Positions 41,612-49,929 of a stretch of 64,000 nucleotides of DNA are shown one piece after another. The stretch is from Sandaracinus sp. (lineage in GTDB: Bacteria; Myxococcota_A; Polyangia; Polyangiales; Houyiibacteriaceae): the NCBI GenBank assembly GCA_020633125.1, contig JACKEH010000016.1, positions 6,507-70,506 of the forward strand, written 5' to 3'. A program made the translations under genes and the position numbers. The notes below the pieces were generated by a model that worked only from the letters and a program-made list of their open reading frames with translations, ran no database searches and had not been told where the DNA came from. How positions within the stretch are numbered: the stretch's first letter is position 1; each line of letters begins with the position of its first letter.

Positions 41612-42931
41612 TCAGAAGAAGAAGACCTCGAGGCCACCACCGAACTCGAGCAGGTCTTTGCCCGCCGCCAGCTCGGCCGCGACGCGAACGCGCTGGTGCC
41701 GATCGAGCCAAACTCCGGGTCGCAACACCGCGCCGACCGTCGGCCCGATCTGGAGGACCTCGCCCGAATCCCCCTGATTCGGACCTGCGAACGCCTGGAA
41801 ACGAACGACTTGGCTCGACCTCGCGAACCAGAGTCGGAAACGCACGCCCACGTCGACGAACACCCTCGCCAGATCGAGCTCCCCGTACGCGTCGAGCTCG
41901 AACCCGAAGACTCGGCTCCACTCGTCGTCGGTTTCGAGTCGGCCTCCGGGCACGCTCGTCGAGGAGGACGAGTAGTCCTCGCCGGCCCCGTTGATCACGA
42001 GCGCAGCCGCGAGGCGGCCGACGACGGCGAACCGCGGATGCAACGACCAACGGCCAGTCACGTGGGGAACCAACACCGCGCGTGAGGCGAGGCAACACGA
42101 GCGCATGTCGAACGCGTGGTAGACCTGCGCGTAGTCGGGGACCACTCGGCCCGTGAAACCGACGGCCACGCGCCGAACACGGTCGGTACGTCGCCACTCG
42201 CTTCGCCGAACCGGTACGTCCTCGACCGAGCCCCGCGCGTAGCGTGTCGCCATGCTCGCCGGCAGGGTGGTGGCATCGTCCGGTGGACCGAAAGACACGG
42301 CATCCGCGGGTGGAAGAGGGGCCGCTTCGTCCGTCGCGGGTCCACTCGGAAACGGCGTGTCGGCGGGGTTCGTGAATTCGGCCGGCCCTTCGGGGAACGG
42401 GTTGGCTGTTTCGACGCTCCCGAAATCGACCTCGACACGGCCCCCGGCCGCCACCGCGAGGTCGCGTCGTTGCGTGTCTACCCGCACGACCACCCGGCCG
42501 GGTCGCACGCGAAACGGCAGCACCGGCGTGACGCCGACGAGACGCGACGTCCCGTTCTCCTCGACGTGAACGTCGCGTCCCGTGGGGGCTCCCCGCAGCG
42601 CGACCACGCCGACCTGACGGTCGATCTGCGCGAGAGCCTCCGAGATCCGCGCCTGCTCCCTACGCACCCACGCGTCGTCGGCCGGAAGGCTTCGGAGCAA
42701 CGCATCCGCGGTGATCGGGTCGCCAGCGGCGAGCTCCGCGAGCCCCAACAATCCCGCCGATTGGGCCGAGGGTGCCGCTTCGTGCGCACGTCGGAGCAGG
42801 GCTCGAGCCGCCGTCGCCTCCCCCTCACGGAGCAAACCGTCGCCGGTCGTGAGCAACGTCTCGTTGGCATCCTGTGCGAACGCCACGGGAACCGCAGCGA
42901 GGAGCCAGAGCCCCAGCATCACCACACGCAT
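41612..42931 (-). CDS. Exported protein with helical-repeat N-terminal part and outer-membrane-like C-terminal beta domain
   Basis: The 439-residue protein has a Sec signal (VVMLGLWLLAAVPVAFAQ). A tetratricopeptide-like helical stretch (AARALLRRAHEAAPSAQSAGLLGLAELAAGD) and a PEGA-like segment (FRVRPGRVVVRVDTQRRDLAV) follow. The last 200 residues look like an outer-membrane beta domain (VAVGFTGRVVPDYAQVYH, LDLARVFVDVGVRFRLWF) ending in FFF, which fits the terminal aromatic signal of outer-membrane proteins. ATG 42931 was chosen because it starts the signal. It leads an operon of three envelope genes. Confidence 0.7.
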   Translation of the reverse strand: MRVVMLGLWLLAAVPVAFAQDANETLLTTGDGLLREGEATAARALLRRAHEAAPSAQSAGLLGLAELAAGDPITADALLRSLPADDAWVRREQARISEALAQIDRQVGVVALRGAPTGRDVHVEENGTSRLVGVTPVLPFRVRPGRVVVRVDTQRRDLAVAAGGRVEVDFGSVETANPFPEGPAEFTNPADTPFPSGPATDEAAPLPPADAVSFGPPDDATTLPASMATRYARGSVEDVPVRRSEWRRTDRVRRVAVGFTGRVVPDYAQVYHAFDMRSCCLASRAVLVPHVTGRWSLHPRFAVVGRLAAALVINGAGEDYSSSSTSVPGGRLETDDEWSRVFGFELDAYGELDLARVFVDVGVRFRLWFARSSQVVRFQAFAGPNQGDSGEVLQIGPTVGAVLRPGVWLDRHQRVRVAAELAAGKDLLEFGGGLEVFFF

Positions 42932-43166
42932 CGCCGGCGTGTAGCAGCATGCGACGCGGGGTTCCTCCCCCAACCGAGGTAGATCTCTCGGTCTTTCAAC
43001 CGATGGACTAGGCGTCGACTGCCCGTTTCCCGACTCGACCCGCCCACACCGCGACGTGTGCCCCGCGCCCGGGTCCAGGTGGCGCGATCGGGTCTGCCGC
43101 GAGCCCGACCGCCTCTCCTCGACCGCGACCCCGGCTCCGTCCAAGATGGGCGCCCCCGAGGATTCG

Positions 43167-44103
43167 ATGGAAGAGCGAGAAGAGACCCCGCGCGCCGGAC
43201 GAGTGGCCATCGTCGGCCGCCCCAACGTCGGCAAGTCGACGTTGATGAACAAGCTGCTGGGCCAGCGGCTCGCCATCGCGACGCCGAAGCCCGGCACCAC
43301 GCGCACCGCGATCCTCGGCGTTTACGCGAGCGAGAACCCGCCGACGCAGATCGCCTTCGTCGACACCCCCGGCATGCTCACGCCCCGCAGCGCGCTGCAC
43401 GAGGTGCTGGTCGAGCAGGCCCGGTTGGGCATCGCCGAAGCGGACGTCGTGGTCTTCCTCACCGAATCGCCGGCCGACGCCCGCGGCGAGAAGCCGAACC
43501 TCGAGGTCCGCGACGCCGACCGTCCGGCGCTCGATGCTCGAAGGCTCCAAGGCGCCCGTCATCCTCGCGGTGAACAAGGTCGACCGGCTCAAGAACAAGC
43601 AGCTGATGCTGCCTTCCTCGAGGCCTACCAGGCGCTTCACCCCTTCACGGCGGTGGTCCCGGTCTCCGCGCGCACCGGCGTGAACCTCGACGCCCTCGTG
43701 AAGGAGATCCGTCTGCACCTGCCCGAGGGCTTGCTCTACGAGGACCCGGACTTCCTCACGGACCGCCCGACGCGCTTCTTCGTCGCGGAGATGATTCGCG
43801 AGGCCGTCCTGCGGCACGTGCAGAAGGAAGTGCCCTACGGCGCGGCGGTCGTCATCGATCGCATGGAAGAGGACAAGCTGACGCGCATCCACGCGACCGT
43901 CGTCGTCGAGAAGGACGGCCACAAAGGCATCGTCATCGGCAAGGGCGGCGAGCGCCTCAAGACGATCGGCACCGAAGGCCCGTCAGGCGATCGAGAGCTT
44001 CCTCGAGTGCCGCGTGCACCTCGAGCTCTGGGTGAAGGTCGTCGACGGCTGGACCCACGACGCCAACAAGGCGCGCCGCCTCGCGACCGAAGGCACGACC
44101 TGA
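43167..44103 (+). CDS. era: GTPase Era (three frameshifts in this sequence)
   Basis: Era binds 16S rRNA 3' ends during small-subunit assembly and is essential in most bacteria. The N-terminal GTPase shows G1 GRPNVGKSTLMNKLLGQR, the TATPKPGTTR-type G2, VDTPGM as G3 and, in a shifted frame, AVNKVDRLKNK as G4. VPVSARTGVNLDAL follows in the first frame. The KH domain has GIVIGKGGERLKTIG, then after a break near 43977 ESFLECRVHLELWVKVVDGW. Breaks are near 43530, 43612 and 43977. The ATG at 43167 has GAGG just upstream; ATG 43146 is an alternative. Loss of an essential gene is unlikely, so these are probably sequence errors. Confidence 0.9.
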
Positions 44104-44151
44104 TCCTCGGCCAGCAGAGCCACACGAAAGACGCTCCTCGCACGGAGCCCC

Positions 44152-45591
44152 ATGGAGCCGAGAGGCTCGCGATTTCGAGTTTCGTCGTCAGTGCGCGAAG
44201 AGCGTGAGGAGCGCGGACGTCCGGTCCGCAGCCGCAAGAAACAACCGCTGCCCGCGAACGCCACCGGCGCGCGGCCGATGGTTGCGATCGTCGGACGTCC
44301 CAACGTCGGCAAGAGCACCATCTTCAACCGCCTCGCGCGGCAGCGCATCGCGATCGTCGAAGACGTCGCGGGCGTCACGCGCGACCGTCACTACGCGGAC
44401 GCGACGAGCCTCGGCCGCGACTACGTGTTGATCGACACCGGCGGCTTCGACCCCGACAGCGACGACCCGATGAAGTCGGGCATCAACACGCACGTGAAGC
44501 TCGCGCTCCAGGAGTGCGACCTCGTGCTCTGCGTCTTCGACGGCTCGGTCGATCCCGTGCCCGCCGACCGTGAGGCCGTGCGCCTGCTCCGCGACGCCGG
44601 CAAGCCCGTCATCTTCGTGGCGAACAAGGCCGACTCGCAGGCCCGCGCCATCGACTCGACCGTCTACTACGAGCTCGGCGTCGAACAGATCTTCCCGATC
44701 AGCGGTCTGCACGGCCGCGGCTTCGGCGACCTCGAAGAAGAGATCGCGCAGCAGCTCCCCGACAAGGAAGGCACGACGATCGACCTCGACGTGCCGCGCA
44801 TCGCGATCGTCGGGCGCCCGAACGCCGGCAAGTCGTCGCTCGTGAACCGCCTCACCGGCGAAGAGCGTCAGCTCGTCGACTCGCGCCCCGGCACCACGGT
44901 CGACAGCATCGACACGCTGCTCGAGCGCAACGGCCACCGCATGGTGCTCATCGACACCGCCGGCGTGCGCCGCAAGGCGAAGGTCGATCCGCGCGGCGTC
45001 GAAGCGCTCAGCGTCTACCACGCGATTCGCGCGATGGAGCGCAGCGACCTCGTCGTGTTGATGATCGACGCCCACGAAGGCGTCGGCGAGCAAGACGCGA
45101 AGATCGCGGGCCTCGCCGTCGACCGCGGCAACGCGTTGGTCATCGGCCTGAACAAGGCCGACCTGATGAGCGCCGAAGAGCAGAAGGACGTCCGCCGCCG
45201 CACGCGCGAGATCCTCTCCTTCGCGCCCTGGGCTCCCATCGTGACGCTCAGCGCCAAGACCGGCCGCGGCGTCAAAGCGCTCGTCGACACCGTCGCGAAG
45301 GCCACCGAGGAGCACCGCAAGCGCGTGACGACCTCCGAGGTGAACCGCTTCTTCGAAGAGGTCCTCGACCGCCACCCGCCCCCGACCCAGAAGGGCCGCG
45401 CGGTGCGCCTCTACTATGTGACCCAGGCCGAGATCGCGCCGCCGACCTTCGTCGTCGTGACCAACTACCCGGATTACGTGCACTTCTCGTATCAACGCTA
45501 CGTGGTCAACGCGATCCGCGAGCGTTTCGGGTTCGACGGCACCCCGGTTCGGGTGCGCTACCGCGCCAAGCGCAAGAAGCCGCGCGAATAA
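44152..45591 (+). CDS. der: GTPase Der (EngA), tandem GTPase for 50S assembly
   Basis: The 479-residue protein has two G domains: GRPNVGKSTIFNRL with DTGGFD and VANKADS, then GRPNAGKSSLVNRL with DTAGVRRKAKV and GLNKADLM. A C-terminal KH-like domain (RYVVNAIRERFGFDGTPVRVRYRAKRK) follows. It works in large-subunit maturation. A basic 40-residue N-terminal extension precedes the first G domain; the real start may be inside it. It is 48 bp downstream of era, a pairing that suggests joint expression for ribosome assembly. The gene is intact, in contrast to era, and ends in a terminator. Confidence 0.95.
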   Translation: MEPRGSRFRVSSSVREEREERGRPVRSRKKQPLPANATGARPMVAIVGRPNVGKSTIFNRLARQRIAIVEDVAGVTRDRHYADATSLGRDYVLIDTGGFDPDSDDPMKSGINTHVKLALQECDLVLCVFDGSVDPVPADREAVRLLRDAGKPVIFVANKADSQARAIDSTVYYELGVEQIFPISGLHGRGFGDLEEEIAQQLPDKEGTTIDLDVPRIAIVGRPNAGKSSLVNRLTGEERQLVDSRPGTTVDSIDTLLERNGHRMVLIDTAGVRRKAKVDPRGVEALSVYHAIRAMERSDLVVLMIDAHEGVGEQDAKIAGLAVDRGNALVIGLNKADLMSAEEQKDVRRRTREILSFAPWAPIVTLSAKTGRGVKALVDTVAKATEEHRKRVTTSEVNRFFEEVLDRHPPPTQKGRAVRLYYVTQAEIAPPTFVVVTNYPDYVHFSYQRYVVNAIRERFGFDGTPVRVRYRAKRKKPRE

Positions 45592-45621
45592 TCGCCAGCG
45601 ATTCCGTCGGCATCTTTTCGG

Positions 45622-45649
45622 AGGGGCCCCTGTAAGCCGGGGGCCCTTT
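45622..45649 (+). terminator. Rho-independent terminator after der
   Basis: A stem of about nine pairs (GGGGCCCC at 45623-45630 with GGGGCCC at 45640-45646 plus flanking pairs) has a TGTAAGCCG loop and is followed by TTTCGTCGTT. It lies 30 bp after the der stop. Confidence 0.8.
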
Positions 45650-45757
45650 CGTCGTTCCACCCTTGAACGCCATGGCGGAACGTAAGACAAGGCAGCCCAG
45701 TCCTCGGGGTCCGGTCACGGCTCCGCGGGGCGACCTCGAAGGGGACGAAGGCCGAGG

Positions 45758-46393
45758 GTGCGGAGCGACGACCTGCAGAGCCGGGAGCGGCTGCGTTGGG
45801 AGGACGAATGCCTCGCCCGCGCCAAGCGGGGCGAGCGTGCGGCCTTCGGCGAGCTCTACCGCGAGTACGCCCCCGCGATCTTCGCGCGGGTGCTGCTACC
45901 GAAGCTCGGCAACCGCCCCGCCGCCGAAGACGCGCTCGCCGAGACCTTCCGCGTCGCGCTCGAGCGCCTGCACCAATACGAGAGCCGCGGGGTGTCGTTC
46001 TACTTCTGGCTCGTCCGCATCGCGGCGAACAAGGCGACCGACATGCACCGGGTGAAACAACGGACCGGTCGCGCGCTGAGCAGCCTCGAGTCCTTGCTCG
46101 GGCCGCTCGCCGACGCCCCGGACGGGCCCGGCAAACAGCTCGAGGACGCCACCGAGCTCGCGCAGATGCGGCAGCGTGTGGCGACCTGCCTCGACGCCCT
46201 CAATCCCCGCTACCGCCAAGCGATCGAGCTTCGCTTCTTCGACGAGCGTGAGCGCCAAGACTGCGCCGACCTCCTCGAAGTGAAGCTCGGCACCTTCGAC
46301 GTGTTGATCCTCCGTGCGCTGCGCGCCTTCCGAAAGGAATGGGAGCGCGGGACCGAACGAACGAGCCAGCCCATGCTGGAGAACGAGTCATGA
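45758..46393 (+). CDS. ECF-type RNA polymerase sigma factor
   Basis: The 211-residue protein has sigma-70 region 2 (AFGELYREYAPAIFARVLL, AEDALAETFRVALERLHQY, SFYFWLVRIAANKATDMHR) and region 4 (CLDALNPRYRQAIELRFFDERERQDCADLL). Regions 1 and 3 are absent, as in extracytoplasmic-function sigma factors. The GTG at 45758 follows GGCCGAGG. The stop overlaps the next gene (ATGA), a membrane protein that is the likely anti-sigma factor. The regulon may include the two lipoproteins that follow; this is inference from layout. Confidence 0.88.
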   Translation: MRSDDLQSRERLRWEDECLARAKRGERAAFGELYREYAPAIFARVLLPKLGNRPAAEDALAETFRVALERLHQYESRGVSFYFWLVRIAANKATDMHRVKQRTGRALSSLESLLGPLADAPDGPGKQLEDATELAQMRQRVATCLDALNPRYRQAIELRFFDERERQDCADLLEVKLGTFDVLILRALRAFRKEWERGTERTSQPMLENES

Positions 46394-46908
46394 GCGACAT
46401 CGACGACCGCGACGACTGGATCGACGATCCGGATCTCGCCCCCACCGAGGAAGAGCTCGCGGAGGCCGAGGCGCTCGCGCACGCCCTCTCGCGTGGCACC
46501 GTGAAGAACGGCCTCGAGGACGCCTTCCCCGACGACGCCTTCGAGACCGCCGGGCTGGTCGCCTTCTCGCACGACGGCGGCGCGCTCTCGGACGCCAAGC
46601 TCGAGAGCATCCTCGAAGGGGTGTTCGAAGAAGCGCGCCCGCGTCCCGTGGAAGCGCCGATCCCGTGGTGGAAGCGCTGGATGTTGCCCATGGGCTTCGC
46701 CAGCGTCGGCGCGACCGCGGTCGTGCTCTTCGTGCTCTTCCGCGGCCCCTCGATCGAAGGTCCCGTCGCCCTCCCCGCGCCCGACGGCGCGCTCCTTCGT
46801 GCGCAAGCCGCCGCTGCCACCGGCGACGACCGCGACGCGCTCGACGCCCAGATGGGCTCCTACCGGGGCGCCGTGCTCGCCGCCCTCGAGGATCGCTACG
46901 CCCGATGA
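46390..46908 (+). CDS. Probable anti-sigma factor, single-pass membrane protein
   Basis: The 172-residue protein has an acidic cytosolic N-terminal half (about 90 residues), one membrane segment (about 101-121, PMGFASVGATAVVLFVLF) and a short periplasmic tail. The size, topology and 4-bp overlap with the sigma gene fit an anti-sigma factor, but no zinc-binding ZAS motif (HxxxCxxC) is present. It could be a non-zinc type. The stop overlaps the next start (ATGA). Confidence rests on context more than sequence. Confidence 0.6.
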   Translation: MSDIDDRDDWIDDPDLAPTEEELAEAEALAHALSRGTVKNGLEDAFPDDAFETAGLVAFSHDGGALSDAKLESILEGVFEEARPRPVEAPIPWWKRWMLPMGFASVGATAVVLFVLFRGPSIEGPVALPAPDGALLRAQAAAATGDDRDALDAQMGSYRGAVLAALEDRYAR

Positions 46909-47402
46909 ACCGCCGGTCCGCGCTCGCGTTCGCGACCCTCGCCCTCGTCGGCGCCACCGCGTGTCTCGCGGTCGGCTGCAACGACGACGGAGCCGCCGCG
47001 TGGCTCGAGGCGACGCGGCAGGCCCACGCGAGCGCCGACGCGGCCAACGACCCGCGCGCGGCGGAGCGCGTGTTGCTCGAGGCCTTCGAGCGCGAGGTAC
47101 CGAGCAGCGTGGCGAACGAAGACGCGCGTGTCGTGCGCCAGGACCTCGCGTACCGCTTGGCGTCGATCGCGCTCGACGACGAGCGCGCCGAAGACGCGCG
47201 GCGGTTCGCGGATCGAGGCCTTCAGCTCGGCACCGCCACGGACGTCTTCACCGCCAACCTCTACGTCGCGAGGGGCCAGGCCCGCGAGGTCCTCGGTGAC
47301 GCCGTGGGCGCGGCGGGTGATTATCACGAGGCGTTGATCGTCAACGAGGCGCTGCTCGATCGCGTGCTCGGCGATTCGACGACCTCGGAGGACGAACGAT
47401 GA
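46905..47402 (+). CDS. Lipoprotein with helical repeat-like region
   Basis: The 165-residue protein has a lipoprotein signal (LALVGATACLAVGC). A mostly helical soluble part (AWLEATRQAHASADAAND, DLAYRLASIALDDERAEDARRFADRGLQLG) resembles one or two TPR units. It overlaps both neighbours by 4 bp. The operon of sigma, anti-sigma and two lipoproteins suggests envelope stress sensing or response. The exact role is unknown. Confidence 0.65.
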   Translation: MNRRSALAFATLALVGATACLAVGCNDDGAAAWLEATRQAHASADAANDPRAAERVLLEAFEREVPSSVANEDARVVRQDLAYRLASIALDDERAEDARRFADRGLQLGTATDVFTANLYVARGQAREVLGDAVGAAGDYHEALIVNEALLDRVLGDSTTSEDER

Positions 47403-47938
47403 AGCGCCTGCTCTTGCCCCTCGTGCTCGTCTCCGCGTGTGCGGCGCCGGGTCACGCGCCCTCGCAAGAAGGCGTGCAGGAGAGCGCGAGCGAACGCAGC
47501 ACCAGCGGCGGCTCCGACCTCGGGCGCTCCGAATCGCCCGGCATGCCCGCACCCGCCCCGGCGTCGCGGGAGAGCTACGAGATGGATTCCGCCGCGTCCG
47601 AACCTGCCCCTCGCGCGCCGCAAGCGGTTCCACAGAGCGTGACCGTCGAAACCGTCACGGTCGGCGGCAGCACGGCGGGCACGACGGGCGGCAACCCCAA
47701 CGCGGGCCGCGCGTGGGCACGGCTCGTCGACGTCGAGGACGCCTTGCACGACGCCCTCGGTCTCGCCTCCGTCGACTGCGGAGACGCGCGCGATCTGCGC
47801 GACCGCATCTGCGAGCTCGGCGAGCGCATCTGCGACCTCGCGGACGAGTCGGGCGACTCGGTCACCGACGACCGCTGCGAGGACGGGCGCGCACGGTGCG
47901 AGCGGGCGCGTCGACGGGTGGCGGATCGCTGCGATTGA
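47399..47938 (+). CDS. Lipoprotein with C-terminal four-Cys segment
   Basis: The 179-residue protein has a lipoprotein signal (LLLPLVLVSAC), a long Ser/Pro/Ala/Glu-rich disordered part, a Gly/Thr-rich run and a helical C terminus with Cys residues (ASVDCGDARDLRDRICELGERICDLADE, DRCEDGRARCERARRRVADRC). It is the last gene coupled by ATGA in the ECF operon; 56 bp separate it from the methyltransferase. No family was recognised. Confidence 0.65.
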   Translation: MKRLLLPLVLVSACAAPGHAPSQEGVQESASERSTSGGSDLGRSESPGMPAPAPASRESYEMDSAASEPAPRAPQAVPQSVTVETVTVGGSTAGTTGGNPNAGRAWARLVDVEDALHDALGLASVDCGDARDLRDRICELGERICDLADESGDSVTDDRCEDGRARCERARRRVADRCD

Positions 47939-47994
47939 TCGACGGCGTTCGCCTCTCGTTGGCGTTTGCCGCCGCTTCGCACTATTCCCCGCGC

Positions 47995-48723
47995 ATGCGT
48001 TGGATCGCGCTCCCCCTGCTGGCCGCCTGTGCTCCCACCCCGTGCCCGGAGCCGACGGCGGAATCGCGCTCCGCGGAGTCGAGCTCGGGCGGGGAAGCAC
48101 GGCATGCACACCACGGTCGCCACGAGGGGCACCACCACGGCGAAGGCATGCAACACGATTTCTCCGACGTCGCGCGCTTCGAGGCGATGTTCGACGCGCC
48201 AGGTCGCGCGCGCTGGCAACGCCCGGTCGAGGTGGTCGGACTGCTGGACCTGACGCCGGGGGAAACGGTCGCGGATCTCGGCGCGGGCACCGGCTATTTC
48301 GAGCCCCTGCTCGCCGCGGCGGTCGGTCCGCGGGGCCGCGTGCTCGCGCTCGACTCCGAGCCGGCCATGGTCGCGCACCTCCGAGAGCGCGCGCAGGCCG
48401 AAGGGCTCACCGTCGTCGAAGCCCGGGAGGTCGCGGTCGACGGTCCGGGGCTCGAGCCCGGTTCCGTGGACGCCATCCTCGTCGTCGACACGTGGCATCA
48501 CCTTCCCGATCGCGTCGCGTACGCCACGAAGCTGCGCGATGCGCTTCGCGATGGCGGCGTCCTGCTCGTCGTCGACTTCACGCTGCAGACCGAGCAAGGC
48601 CCGCCGGTGAGCGCGCGCATCGCGCCCGACGCGTTGGTGGAAGAGCTTCGCGCGGCCGGCCTGCAAGCGACGCTGGTCGACGAAACGTTGCCGGACCAAT
48701 ACGTCGTCCGCGCGACGCGCTGA
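47995..48723 (+). CDS. Lipoprotein-type class I SAM methyltransferase with His-rich linker
   Basis: The 242-residue protein begins with a lipoprotein signal (WIALPLLAAC). A His-rich linker follows (HAHHGRHEGHHHGEG), then a Rossmann methyltransferase domain: VADLGAGTGYFEPLL (motif I), LALDSEPAMVAHL (motif II), VDAILVVDTWHHLPD and LRDALRDGGVLLVVDF. The ATG at 47995 gives exactly the signal peptide. Exported methyltransferases related to COG4798 are known in other bacteria, but their SAM supply and substrate are unclear. The His-rich stretch could bind metal. Confidence 0.8.
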   Translation: MRWIALPLLAACAPTPCPEPTAESRSAESSSGGEARHAHHGRHEGHHHGEGMQHDFSDVARFEAMFDAPGRARWQRPVEVVGLLDLTPGETVADLGAGTGYFEPLLAAAVGPRGRVLALDSEPAMVAHLRERAQAEGLTVVEAREVAVDGPGLEPGSVDAILVVDTWHHLPDRVAYATKLRDALRDGGVLLVVDFTLQTEQGPPVSARIAPDALVEELRAAGLQATLVDETLPDQYVVRATR

Positions 48724-49104
48724 CGCGCCTTCGACCCGCGCCGTCCGCCACCGCACGCGCCCCACGACGTTCGCACACGGCGTGGGCGACGTACGCCGTT
48801 GACGCGCCCGATCGCGTGGCTACCGTCCGCGCGCCATGCGCCTCCGACGACGCACCGTTCGATTCGCCACGTCGCGCTTCGCCGCGTAGCTCCCTCTCGC
48901 CACCTCCCCCGGCGACGGGACACGCACGGCGAACCTGCGCTCGCACGTTCGAAGGAGCCCCGCGCGGCCCCGAACGACGGCGCACGCGACGCCAGCGCGC
49001 GGAGGAATACGCGAGGGCTCTCGAAGCCGTCGCGGTTTCGACGCGCGACGACGGTGCAGACGAGCGCGGAGCCGAATCGCGGCCCGCGCCGGGAGTCGAG
49101 AGTC
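48724..49104. other. Intergenic region with a possible promoter, no clear gene
   Basis: No convincing gene lies in these 381 bp. TTGACG (48799-48804) is followed 16 nt later by TACCGT (48821-48826), a possible sigma-70-like promoter, just upstream of an ATG (48836) that opens only a 17-codon frame. The remainder is GC-rich without repeats or strong hairpins. Confidence 0.4.
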
Positions 49105-49896
49105 GTGTCCACCAAACGACTCGCGCGTACGGTCCTCGAGGGAGGGCGCGCGCACTACAACCAATGGGCGCGGCGCCACTCGGCCCGTGAGCTTCGCGCG
49201 GCCGAGCGCGTCTACCTCGACCGACTTCGCGTCGATCCCGAGGCGTTCGAGGCGCTCGCGCCACCCGTGCGCCGCCCCGTCTACAAGGGCTTCTACGACA
49301 AGCTCGCGCCCGTCGAGCGTTGGCTTCGCGCGCAGGTCGGTCGCCCCTGGGACGACGTGCGCTCCGAGATCGCGGCGCGCTTCGACGTCCGTTCGCTCGC
49401 CGGCCAGCACATCGTCTTCGATCACCTCCTTCCCGAGGTGGATCGAGGCGAGTCGACGCGAGGCGGGTGGCGTGTGCACCGTCGCGGCACCTTCCACGTC
49501 GACGCCGAAGGGACGCTCCGGTTCACGCTGCGCGTCCGTGAGCGACGCGCCGTCGAGCCTTGGCCGGTCCGCTCGCCTCGGCTCGTTGCGTGGGCGGGGC
49601 TCCGACGCGTCGCTTTCGTCGACCAGACGCTCCGTTGGTTCGAGCGAACGAGCCAACCCCAGTCGAGCATCGAGCGCGTGCGTTGGCGCCAAGGCGTCGC
49701 ACTCACCGTAGCCGAGCGCGCTTTCTACGCACGTTTGGGTCCGAACGAACGTCTGGCGGTCACCCTCTTCGTCGATCCCATCGACGGCAAGTGGCGCTCG
49801 GTCGACGGGCAATACCGCGGGTTCGCGTTCCCGTGGTTGCCGGAAGATGGAGGGCGACGCCGTGTCCACCAAGCGGCCTGTCGTGAGCGAGGATGA
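49105..49896 (+). CDS. Conserved hypothetical protein, unknown function
   Basis: The 263-residue protein starts at GTG 49105 (STKRLARTVLEGGRAHYNQW) and is rich in Arg, Trp and Tyr. Recurring segments include RRPVYKGFYDKLAPVERWLRAQVGRPW, VRSEIAARFDVRS and QHIVFDHLLPEV. The N-terminal part looks like a family often found in Myxococcota, but no function is known. There is no signal or membrane segment. The end overlaps a short frame that starts with the same GTGTCCACCAA bases. In-frame sequence upstream of 49105 looks non-coding. Confidence 0.65.
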   Translation: MSTKRLARTVLEGGRAHYNQWARRHSARELRAAERVYLDRLRVDPEAFEALAPPVRRPVYKGFYDKLAPVERWLRAQVGRPWDDVRSEIAARFDVRSLAGQHIVFDHLLPEVDRGESTRGGWRVHRRGTFHVDAEGTLRFTLRVRERRAVEPWPVRSPRLVAWAGLRRVAFVDQTLRWFERTSQPQSSIERVRWRQGVALTVAERAFYARLGPNERLAVTLFVDPIDGKWRSVDGQYRGFAFPWLPEDGGRRRVHQAACRERG

Positions 49897-49921
49897 AATC
49901 CCTCCCCGAGCTCGCGCGTAG
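49847..49921 (+). CDS. Possible 24-residue ORF repeating the VSTKR start
   Basis: From ATG 49847 a short frame encodes MEGDAVSTKRPVV and ends PPRARA. Its internal GTGTCCACCAAGCG nearly copies the first bases of the 49105 gene. It overlaps the end of that gene and ends 8 bp before the next start. It may be a small coupled gene or the remnant of a duplicated N terminus. Evidence is weak. Confidence 0.3.
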   Translation: MEGDAVSTKRPVVSEDEIPPRARA

Positions 49922-49929
49922 GGCCCGCC

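Noticed and set aside
42932..43166. tRNA-like arms upstream of era
   Set aside because: Small hairpins (CGGT/ACCG and CCGAG/CTCGG) are present, but there is no acceptor stem, no TTC-containing T-loop and no CCA end in a consistent layout.
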